A stretch of DNA of 5,905 nucleotides from Planctomycetota bacterium (GTDB lineage: Bacteria; Planctomycetota; UBA11346). The position numbers and the translations under genes were made by a program. Below the pieces are notes generated by a model. It did not search any database. It saw only the letters and a program-made list of their open reading frames with translations, and was not told where the DNA came from. The stretch spans positions 4,714 through 10,618 of the forward strand of contig JACDEC010000062.1 of the NCBI GenBank assembly GCA_013816645.1. The letters are read 5' to 3'. This document shows, one piece after another, positions 1 to 5,898 of this stretch; positions within the stretch are counted from its first letter, which is position 1; every line of letters begins with the position of its first letter.

Positions 1-1689
1 GGCGAACCCGGGTTCGCGCATGTAGGACGCCGGCGTGTTGTGCTTGTCGAGGGAATAGCCGGTCTGGACGGCGACGTAGCTCTTCTCGCTGTGCAACATC
101 GGCGCCTGGCTGCCGTGCTCGCGCAAGGCCCGGAGTAGACGATGGTAGGTCGCGTCGGACACCCCTTCCGGTTCGCTCTGGCTGTACATGTGGACGGACA
201 GCACGTCGAAGAATTTCGCTGCCCCGAGTTCGATGAGCTCGCGGGTCCATGGACCGGGTTCGCCGCCCATGTCGGACGTGGCGCAACCACCGACGACGAT
301 GCACTCGGGGTCGGCCGCCTTCGCCGCCTCGTAGGTCCATTGCAGGACCTCGAGGTAATCAGCCGGCGTATAGAAGGTGTTGGGTTCGTTGAGCACCTCC
401 CAGCAGCGGATGTCGCCCTTGTAGCGATCGACCAGGGCCCGGACGTAGGCCTGCCAAGGCTCCTTGCGGAGGAAGGACGCGTCGACGACTCGGCCGGGAA
501 TCGCGCGCTTCTCGACCCGATCGATCATCCATCCGCCGTCTTCCCCGCGCTTGTCGCCATGGAAGTTGCAGCCCAGCACCGGCATGAGGTTGAGGTTGGC
601 CTTCCGGCAGCGTTCGACGATCAGATCGGTCTTGGTGAAATCGATGGCGTCTTGCGCAGCGCACATGACCTGGGTGCTGAAGTCCCACGCTCTGGAGACG
701 CCGAAGCCGAGCTTGCGGACGATTGGTTCGCCGAGCGCGGCATCGCACCCCAGGGCCCAATCCATGGGAAGCCGGTGGTCGGCGGCGAGCGGTTGGTAGA
801 CGCCGAAGATCACCTCGTCGCTGCGCTGATCGGGTGCGCTGAAGCGGACGTGGTAATAACCGCAGGGCAACGGCGCGAGCTCCAGATCCTGGCCGATGGT
901 CGCACCGGCCGGCACGTCCAGCGCGACCACGCCGCGCTGGACGATGGTGTGCCAGAAATCGGTGACCTCGTAGGTCACGCTGGGTCGCATCGCGACCGCG
1001 GTGTTGTTCCGGGCGCGCAGTCGGATCGGCGCGGAGGTCGTCGAACCCGTCCGCTCGACCAGCTTGTGCTCGATGTCCATGCTGGCGCCGAATTCCCAGT
1101 CGACCGGTGCGAACGCGCTGGCTGACGCCCCTTCCTCGAGTTGGACGGCGTCGATCCACAGTCGCCCGTTGGTGCACAGCGGATCGATGCCGACCAGCGG
1201 GATGCAATGGTTGGTCTGCGCATGCTTCGCCGGCACGAAGGTGCGGCTGTAGCGTCGCCACTCGGTGGTCACCGCTACCCGGGATCCATTGGCGCCATCC
1301 CACACGTCCTCGGCGCAATCGAGAACGGCGGGGAAGGCTTCACGGTCCGACTTCATCCACGCGGACAGCGTGTAGGTCTTGGTCGGGTCCAGGCGGATCC
1401 GCTTGAAGAGCACACGGTTAAAGTTGAACCGGCCCAGCTTGGCGGTGATGTCCTCGCCGGTCAGCTTCAGGCTGTGCGTCCCGTGGTGGGCCTGCGTCGC
1501 ATCGATCTCGGGCTGTACGCCAGGACTGGTGTAGCTCTCGCACCAGGCGTAGCGGCAGACCGCGCTGAGGCCGTGGGTCCCAGTCTCGAAGCTCGCACCG
1601 TCGGCGATCAGGTTCGGGCGGACGCCTTCGGCGGAGGCAAGGCTGGCGAGCGCGACGAGGCCGAGCAGACGCAGGGCTGGGAACGACAT
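1..1689 (-). CDS. Secreted CBM plus GH-A-like glycoside hydrolase, 3' end outside window (gene B)
   Basis: Seen: 563 uninterrupted codons read leftward from ATG at 1689 to the window edge, with AAGGAT seven bases before the start. Residues 1-20 form a signal peptide ending A-S-A, so the protein is probably exported. Residues ~26-197 resemble a CenC-type carbohydrate-binding module (starts NLIADG, ends WIDAVQLEEG). Residues ~205-299 look like an Ig-like beta domain. From ~301 a TIM barrel of the GH-A type begins, with WEVLNEPN placing the likely acid/base at Glu435 and HSEK placing the likely nucleophile at Glu535, 100 residues apart as in gene A. It aligns with gene A residues 247-788 at roughly 60% identity by eye, so about 172 C-terminal residues are missing here. 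It lies 57 bases after gene A and is probably cotranscribed. Inference: it cleaves a glycan outside the cytoplasm. The family resembles GH39 or GH5 but is not settled, and the substrate is unknown. Confidence 0.88.
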   Translation of the reverse strand, partial: MSFPALRLLGLVALASLASAEGVRPNLIADGASFETGTHGLSAVCRYAWCESYTSPGVQPEIDATQAHHGTHSLKLTGEDITAKLGRFNFNRVLFKRIRLDPTKTYTLSAWMKSDREAFPAVLDCAEDVWDGANGSRVAVTTEWRRYSRTFVPAKHAQTNHCIPLVGIDPLCTNGRLWIDAVQLEEGASASAFAPVDWEFGASMDIEHKLVERTGSTTSAPIRLRARNNTAVAMRPSVTYEVTDFWHTIVQRGVVALDVPAGATIGQDLELAPLPCGYYHVRFSAPDQRSDEVIFGVYQPLAADHRLPMDWALGCDAALGEPIVRKLGFGVSRAWDFSTQVMCAAQDAIDFTKTDLIVERCRKANLNLMPVLGCNFHGDKRGEDGGWMIDRVEKRAIPGRVVDASFLRKEPWQAYVRALVDRYKGDIRCWEVLNEPNTFYTPADYLEVLQWTYEAAKAADPECIVVGGCATSDMGGEPGPWTRELIELGAAKFFDVLSVHMYSQSEPEGVSDATYHRLLRALREHGSQAPMLHSEKSYVAVQTGYSLDKHNTPASYMREPGFA

Positions 1690-1695
1690 GGCGGC

Positions 1696-1701
1696 ATCCT
1701 T
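1696..1701 (-). promoter_or_regulatory. Ribosome binding site of gene B
   Basis: The minus strand reads AAGGAT seven bases before the ATG at 1689. This supports that start, and a signal peptide begins directly at it. The 57-base gap to gene A shows no obvious terminator, which fits translation from a shared mRNA. Confidence 0.6.
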
Positions 1702-1746
1702 GAAATGGGATTGGATGAAGCGACAGCAGTGCTGACCGTCGGCGAT

Positions 1747-4629
1747 TCAGTCCACGGATCGTGCCTGCCGCAGCGCCTGCTGGACCAGCGTCGAACCACC
1801 CGCGCTCACCAGGTACACCGGCGTGGATCCGATCTCCACGCGCAGCATGCCAGCGGTCCGTTTGATGCCGGCGATCGGCTCGCCGAAGAAGTCGTGAACG
1901 CTGAGTGAGCCTTTTTCATCCGGGATCTCGAGCGTGATCGACCGCTCGAAATTCCACAGGCCCACCAAGCTGCCCTTGGGACCAGTGAAGACCGCACCCA
2001 GGCCAGACGATCCCAGGGTGATGAGTTCCACCGGCGTATTGCGTCCCTCCAGCACGTTGGCGAAGCCATTGGCCGCCATAAGTTCCGGGCAAGGCGCGCC
2101 GTCGTACTCGATATGGGCCATGTTGTGCGGGAACTGGTAGGAATGGCTGCCGATCATGATGCGGTTGGGCAGATCGCCGAACCAGAAGTACGGCCCCTTG
2201 CCGAGCACCGCGTCGAGCATGGTTTCGCGCATCAGGTAGTTGGCCTTGGTCCGCACGTCGGCGACCGCGAAGCTCGGCTCGCGCATGTACACCGGCGGCA
2301 CGTTGTGCTGGTCCAGCGAGTAGCCCAGGCGCTTGGCGAGCAGGCCCTTCTCGGTGTGCCAGATCGGCGCCTGCTTGCCCTTCTCGCGCATCGCCTGGTT
2401 CAGGCGGTTCATCAGCGCATCGGATGGGCCTTCCGGCCGTCCATTGCTGTACATGTGCACGGACAAGGCGTCGAAGAAATCGCAGGCGCCCAGGTCGATG
2501 ATCGCGCGCGTCCACGGTCCCGGATCCTGGCCGAAGTCGCAGGTCGCGCATCCGCCGACGATCTGGCAGCTCGGGTCGACAGCCTTGGCCGCCTCCCAGG
2601 CCCACTGCAGGTACTGCACGTAATCCGCGGGCGGGAACCACACGTTCGGCTCGTTGATGATCTCCCACGCGTGGATCGTGTCCTTGTAGCGTCCGACCAG
2701 GGCCCGCACGTAGTCCTGCCAGGCCTGCTTCTTCGGGAAGGAGACGTCCCAGACCTTGCCGTTGCTGTCGGTGCGCTTCTCGACGCGGTCGACCGCCCAC
2801 GGCGGGACCCACCCATGAGGAAGACCGTAGAACTCGACGAAGGTGCCGCCGAGCACCGGCATGATGCGCATGTTCGTGGCGCGGCAGCGCTCGACGATGA
2901 TGTCGGTCTTGCTGAAGTCGAACGCGCCCGGCTTGGCGCAGATCATGTCGAAGCGGAAATCGAACGACCGGGTGCTGCCGAAGCCCAGCTTGCGGTTGAT
3001 CGGCTCGCCGTGGGACGCCTCGCAGGCCAACGGCCAATCGACCGGCAGCAACTGGTCGGCGGCCAGCGGTCGATAGACGCCGAAGATGACCTCGTCGGCA
3101 CGGCCGCCCGGTTCCTGCAGGCGGATGCGGTAGTACCCGCGCGGCAACGGCGCCAGGTCGAGTTCGATCGCGGCGTTGGCGTTGGCCGCGATGTCGACCT
3201 GGGTGATGCTGCCGCGCTTGACCACCCGCTGCCAGAAATCCACGACCTCGTAGGACAGGTTCGGCCTGATCGTCTTGGCGGTGTTGTTGCGGTAGGCGAT
3301 CGTGATCGGCGCCTTCATCGTCGGGGACTGCTCGATGATCTGGTGCTCGACGTCCATGCGCGCGCCGAACTCCCAGTCCTTGGGCGTGTAGGCGCTGGCC
3401 GTCGCGCCTTCCTCGAGCTGGACCGCATCGATCCACAGCTGCCCGGTCGTTGCCAACGGGTTGACCCCGATCAGCGGCACGCAGTAGTTCATGAATTGGT
3501 GTTTCGCCGGCGTGAAGGTGAAGGTGTGCCGCTTCCATTCCTTGGTCACGGTGACGCGCGTGCCGGTGGCCCCGTCCCACACGTCCTCGGCGCAATCAAG
3601 CATGGCGATGAAACCGTCGGTGTCGGTCTTCAGCCACGCCGACAAGGTGTAGGTCTTGTCCGGTTCCAAGCGCACCCGCTTGAAGGTCACGCGATTGAAA
3701 TTGAACGTCCCCAGCTTCGCCGTGATGTCCTCGGCGGTCAGCTTCAGGCTGCAGGCGCCGTGATGCGCGGTCGAGGTGTCGAAGATCGGCTGCACGCCGG
3801 GGCTGACCCACGACTCGGACCAGCTGTAGCAGCAGATCGCGCTCATGCCGTGCGGGCCGGTCTCGAAGCTCGTCCCGTCCTCGATGAGATTGCCGGAGCG
3901 CGACGCGGCCTTGGCCTGCTGCGCATCCGGGTCCGGGAAGGGCTGCCCGGGTTTGAGCAGGAAGGTGGCATAGCGCAGCGTCCTGCCCTGCATGGCGATC
4001 CAGATATGGAAGGCCTGCTCCGGCGTGCCGTCCTGGCTGCGCAGATCGGCGAAGCTCACACCGCCGTGACCGGAGAGCAGCTTGATCCCGAGTTCGAGGG
4101 TCTCGTCGATGGGGAATCGGTATTCCGCAGCACCGTCCACGAGGCGCGGAGTCGACGGCTTGTCCGCTGAGAGCTGCACCGGCGTGCCGTCGCAGAGCAC
4201 CTGCCGTCCGGCGAAGAGGTGCGCGGGCAGGTAGATCCGGAAGGCCGGCGCCTCGCCCCCCGCGACCGCGGTGTCGAACGAGACCTCGGTGAGCACGCCG
4301 CCATTGGCGAGCGCGTGACGCTTGCTGATCGTCGCTGCCGGCTTGTCCAGGCGCTGCGACTCGGTGAAGCCCTTGCCTGAAGGATCCGGTGTCAGCGATC
4401 CGGCATTGGCCACCTGGTATCCCGGGAATATCGGACCGATGAAGCGCACCTCCTTCCCGTCATCCAGCACCACCCGGTAGTCTCCGCTCCATGGCTGCCG
4501 TTCGACCTGCACGAAGCGCTTGTCGGAGACGAACATCCCGTCGGGGCAGGCGATGAAGTCCTCGGCCGACGCCGCGAACATCAGTCCGGCCAACATCCAC
4601 AGCAGGCAGGACGATCGTGCATGCAGCAT
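1747..4629 (-). CDS. Secreted multidomain CBM plus GH-A-like glycoside hydrolase (gene A)
   Basis: A 960-residue protein. The frame stays open upstream to 5028, but ATG at 4629 is chosen because GAGGAG lies seven bases before it and a signal peptide starts there (residues 1-22, ending A-S-A). Order: unrecognised beta-rich domain ~23-246; CenC-like carbohydrate-binding module ~247-418 (NLIEDG at its start, WIDAVQLEEG near its end); Ig-like beta domain ~426-520; TIM barrel ~522-835; C-terminal beta domain ~860-945 ending in a PVYLVSAGG strand. The barrel has WEIINEPN, making Glu660 the likely acid/base, and IWHTEKG, making Glu760 the likely nucleophile. This pair and spacing fit clan GH-A retaining hydrolases. 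Family knowledge suggests GH39-like or GH5-like; I cannot decide. It is first in an apparent operon with its paralog, gene B. Inference: an exported enzyme that binds and cuts a polysaccharide or glycoconjugate of unknown identity. Confidence 0.9.
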   Translation of the reverse strand: MLHARSSCLLWMLAGLMFAASAEDFIACPDGMFVSDKRFVQVERQPWSGDYRVVLDDGKEVRFIGPIFPGYQVANAGSLTPDPSGKGFTESQRLDKPAATISKRHALANGGVLTEVSFDTAVAGGEAPAFRIYLPAHLFAGRQVLCDGTPVQLSADKPSTPRLVDGAAEYRFPIDETLELGIKLLSGHGGVSFADLRSQDGTPEQAFHIWIAMQGRTLRYATFLLKPGQPFPDPDAQQAKAASRSGNLIEDGTSFETGPHGMSAICCYSWSESWVSPGVQPIFDTSTAHHGACSLKLTAEDITAKLGTFNFNRVTFKRVRLEPDKTYTLSAWLKTDTDGFIAMLDCAEDVWDGATGTRVTVTKEWKRHTFTFTPAKHQFMNYCVPLIGVNPLATTGQLWIDAVQLEEGATASAYTPKDWEFGARMDVEHQIIEQSPTMKAPITIAYRNNTAKTIRPNLSYEVVDFWQRVVKRGSITQVDIAANANAAIELDLAPLPRGYYRIRLQEPGGRADEVIFGVYRPLAADQLLPVDWPLACEASHGEPINRKLGFGSTRSFDFRFDMICAKPGAFDFSKTDIIVERCRATNMRIMPVLGGTFVEFYGLPHGWVPPWAVDRVEKRTDSNGKVWDVSFPKKQAWQDYVRALVGRYKDTIHAWEIINEPNVWFPPADYVQYLQWAWEAAKAVDPSCQIVGGCATCDFGQDPGPWTRAIIDLGACDFFDALSVHMYSNGRPEGPSDALMNRLNQAMREKGKQAPIWHTEKGLLAKRLGYSLDQHNVPPVYMREPSFAVADVRTKANYLMRETMLDAVLGKGPYFWFGDLPNRIMIGSHSYQFPHNMAHIEYDGAPCPELMAANGFANVLEGRNTPVELITLGSSGLGAVFTGPKGSLVGLWNFERSITLEIPDEKGSLSVHDFFGEPIAGIKRTAGMLRVEIGSTPVYLVSAGGSTLVQQALRQARSVD

Positions 4630-4636
4630 GGGGACA

Positions 4637-4642
4637 CTCCTC
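4637..4642 (-). promoter_or_regulatory. Ribosome binding site of gene A, fixing its start
   Basis: The minus strand reads GAGGAG seven bases before the ATG at 4629. The in-frame alternative starts further upstream (ATG at 4671 and at 5028) lack a comparable site, and the residues they would add do not resemble a protein domain. The 960-residue form is therefore preferred. Confidence 0.75.
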
Positions 4643-4705
4643 GGTGGCGCGGGTCGGTACGCTCCACTCATGGCCAAAAGGCGCAGTCCGTCACAACTGA
4701 ACCTG

Positions 4706-4730
4706 TAAAATGTTATATTTAAGCAACTTA
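4706..4730. promoter_or_regulatory. Imperfect dyad over the gene A -10 region, possible operator
   Basis: This 25-base AT-rich stretch is partly self-complementary: TAA ends on both arms and 7 of 12 half-site positions pair. It overlaps the candidate -10 of gene A, where a repressor or activator could bind. AT-rich DNA gives such symmetry by chance fairly often, so the call is weak and no regulator family is assigned. Confidence 0.2.
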
Positions 4731-4740
4731 CGCCTTTAAC
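4712..4740 (-). promoter_or_regulatory. Candidate promoter of the gene A-B operon
   Basis: The minus strand has TATAAC (4712-4717, 5 of 6 to the sigma70 -10 consensus) and, 17 bases upstream, GTTAAA (4735-4740), a poor -35. Positions 4704-4730 have only five G or C in 27 bases, in strong contrast to the GC-rich surroundings. The predicted transcript would start near 4705 with a leader of about 75 bases. The weak -35 suggests dependence on an activator, but that is inference. Confidence 0.45.
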
Positions 4741-4768
4741 GGCCTGCTCTGGTTCACGCAGCGGCGGA

Positions 4769-4807
4769 TCATGGATGCATACCCCGGGATACGCCGCGAA
4801 TCCATGA
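4769..4807. repeat. Nested inverted repeat in the divergent intergenic region
   Basis: Perfect 8-base arms, TCATGGAT (4769-4776) and ATCCATGA (4800-4807), enclose an 18-base imperfect palindrome centred on CCCGGG (4777-4794). Read as minus-strand RNA, the two mismatched pairs of the inner palindrome become G-U wobbles. It lies upstream of both the gene A and efp promoter candidates and is outside any credible gene. It could be an operator, a hairpin in a longer leader, or a remnant of a repeat element. No T-tract follows on either strand, so it is not an obvious terminator. Confidence 0.5.
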
Positions 4808-5021
4808 CGGCCGAGGTTCGAACACCCAGGATCGTGAGGAGCGTGACGGTGAAGCACAGGTGGCTCGGCAGGACGTGACTCGGCAACGACAGCGGTGGGC
4901 TCTTGGAACATCGCACGCCCGCTCCATCGGGAGCCTGAGGGATCGCCATGCCACCCCCGACCGACCGGTTCCGGGAGCGGCAACGACGGCGCGGCGCACC
5001 AGTCGATGCTCACCGGGGCCA
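4808..5021. other. Intergenic stretch without a recognisable gene
   Basis: Between the inverted repeat and the efp promoter candidate I see no coding region. The frames open here (including the upstream extension of the gene A frame) give low-complexity, Arg-, Pro- and Ser-rich translations without domains. The short palindrome GTTCGAAC at 4816-4823 resembles a tRNA T-loop but has no tRNA around it. Confidence 0.6.
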
Positions 5022-5049
5022 TAGACACCCCTAGGGCCGTTGCTATGGT
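5022..5049 (+). promoter_or_regulatory. Candidate sigma70 promoter of efp
   Basis: TAGACA (5022-5027, 5 of 6 to the -35 consensus) is separated by 16 bases from TATGGT (5044-5049, 4 of 6 to the -10). A TG one base before the -10 (5041-5042) makes an extended -10. Transcription would start near 5056, giving a leader of about 66 bases before efp. No operator is evident, which fits a constitutively expressed translation factor. Confidence 0.5.
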
Positions 5050-5110
5050 TCGCGCTCATTTTCCGGCGGGGCAGCGCGGCAGCGCCACCCGAGCGCAACC
5101 GGTGCCTGCC

Positions 5111-5117
5111 GAGGGGA
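5111..5117 (+). promoter_or_regulatory. Ribosome binding site of efp
   Basis: GAGGGGA ends four bases before the ATG at 5122, with the GAGG core seven bases away. This supports that start, and the protein then begins exactly where other EF-P proteins do. Confidence 0.65.
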
Positions 5118-5121
5118 ACAA

Positions 5122-5691
5122 ATGGCCAACGTCGACACCAGCGAACTGCGCAACGGCATCAAAGTCATCTTCGACCGCGCCCCGTGGATCGTGCTCAACG
5201 TCGACTTCGTGAAACCCGGCAAGGGCCAGGCATTCTATAAAATCCGCGTGCAGAACCTGCTCACCGGCAACAGCCAGGAGAAGACCTTGCGCAGCGGCGA
5301 GAAGGTCGAGGCGGCCGACGTCACCGACGCCGACATGTCCTACCTCTACGCCGACGCCAACGGCTATGTGTTCATGGACAAGAACACCTACGACCAGATC
5401 ACCGTCCCGACCAAAGCGGTCGGCGACCAGAAGGACTTCCTGCTCGAGAACATGGACGTCAGCGTGACCTTGTGGAACGGCGAGCCGATCGCGGTGCGCC
5501 TGCCCAACTCGGTGGTCATGGAGATCGTCTACACCGAGCCCGCCGTGAAGGGCGACACCCAGAGCCGCGTGATGAAGCCGGCCAAGCTCGCCACCGGCGC
5601 CGAGGTCCAGGTGCCGATCTTCGTCGCGCAGGGCGACAAGATCACCATCAACACCCAGTCGCGCGAGTACCTCGGCCGCGCCGGCAAATAG
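5122..5691 (+). CDS. efp: Translation elongation factor P
   Basis: A cytoplasmic translation factor that binds the ribosome between the P and E sites and relieves stalling at consecutive prolines. The 189-residue product matches the usual length (188 in E. coli) and aligns throughout. Domain I (~1-64, KOW-like) carries the loop FVKPGKGQAF with Lys34 at its tip, the same position and context as the beta-lysylated lysine of E. coli EF-P. Domains II and III (~65-126 and ~127-189) are OB folds, with TLWNGEPI in II and the family signature KLATGAEVQVPIFVAQG in III. Lys34 rather than Arg argues against the rhamnosylated type. By family knowledge, EpmA/EpmB-like modification is possible, but no modification gene is in the window. 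It appears monocistronic, transcribed away from the hydrolase genes, with its own promoter candidate and a hairpin cluster downstream. The link to the hydrolases is probably only positional. Confidence 0.97.
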   Translation: MANVDTSELRNGIKVIFDRAPWIVLNVDFVKPGKGQAFYKIRVQNLLTGNSQEKTLRSGEKVEAADVTDADMSYLYADANGYVFMDKNTYDQITVPTKAVGDQKDFLLENMDVSVTLWNGEPIAVRLPNSVVMEIVYTEPAVKGDTQSRVMKPAKLATGAEVQVPIFVAQGDKITINTQSREYLGRAGK

Positions 5692-5699
5692 GAAGATGG

Positions 5700-5737
5700 G
5701 TCCGGAAGTCCGGAAGTCCGGAAGTCCGGAAGTCTGG
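5700..5737. repeat. 8-bp tandem repeat, four exact copies plus a partial fifth
   Basis: GTCCGGAA is repeated exactly at 5700-5707, 5708-5715, 5716-5723 and 5724-5731, followed by the degenerate GTCTGG. Each unit contains the palindrome TCCGGA. It starts eight bases after the efp stop codon. Open frames through it encode a repeating S-P-E-V-R-K-S-G pattern on one strand and L-P-D-F-R-T-S-G on the other, which are repeat artefacts and not genes. Copy number in such arrays can vary by replication slippage. Confidence 0.9.
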
Positions 5738-5768
5738 CGGCCCAGCGCTTCGCTCGAAACTGGTCGTG

Positions 5769-5791
5769 GGGTAGCCGCATCAGGCGGCCCC
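5769..5791 (+). terminator. GC-rich hairpin downstream of efp, terminator-like
   Basis: GCCGC (5774-5778) pairs with GCGGC (5784-5788) across a five-base loop, extended by GGG (5769-5771) and CCC (5789-5791) with a two-base bulge. No T-tract follows, so it is not a classical intrinsic terminator. It may slow transcription or protect the efp mRNA 3' end. Confidence 0.3.
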
Positions 5792-5810
5792 TCCGCTGCG
5801 CTCCGGGCGG

Positions 5811-5832
5811 CGGAGGCCCCGAAGGGCCTCCG
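5811..5832 (+). terminator. Perfect 9-bp hairpin downstream of efp, terminator-like
   Basis: CGGAGGCCC (5811-5819) and GGGCCTCCG (5824-5832) form a perfect stem around a CGAA loop. The upstream CCTCCGC (5790-5796) can also pair with GCGGAGG (5810-5816), so two mutually exclusive folds exist. No T-tract follows. GCCTCCGGC, which overlaps the 3' arm (5826-5834), recurs at 5862-5870. This is either an efp terminator or a genomic GC-rich repeat. Confidence 0.4.
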
Positions 5833-5898
5833 GCTCGCGCGGCTCGCCCCCCACGTAACGCGCCTCCGGCGCTGCCCCCGTGTAACGGTGAGGTAGGC

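Noticed and set aside
142..1125. A 327-codon plus-strand open frame antisense to gene B, resembling the antisense frame of gene A
   Set aside because: The likeness between the two antisense products follows from the sense genes being paralogs. Conservation tracks the sense reading frame.
359..1318. A 319-codon minus-strand frame inside gene B
   Set aside because: It is out of frame with the real product, Arg-rich and without motifs. The true frame runs open from 1689 to the window edge and aligns with gene A.
2294..2806. Pro-Pro pairs in gene A (residues 609-610, 666-667, 778-779), absent from gene B, next to efp
   Set aside because: Pro-Pro pairs are common and EF-P acts genome-wide; adjacency to efp does not show a functional link.
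2113..4170. A 685-codon open frame on the plus strand, antisense to gene A
   Set aside because: Its product is Arg-, Gly-, Asp- and Val-rich with no domain, as expected opposite a GC-rich gene. The minus-strand frame has a signal peptide, domains, catalytic motifs and a paralog.
4808..4840. tRNA-like T-loop sequence around GGTTCGAAC
   Set aside because: The flanking bases do not form a T-stem, acceptor stem or anticodon arm, so it is a chance palindrome.
4630..5028. N-terminal extension of gene A by 133 codons
   Set aside because: It would bury the signal peptide inside the protein, lacks a ribosome site at its ATG, and crosses the AT-rich promoter island.
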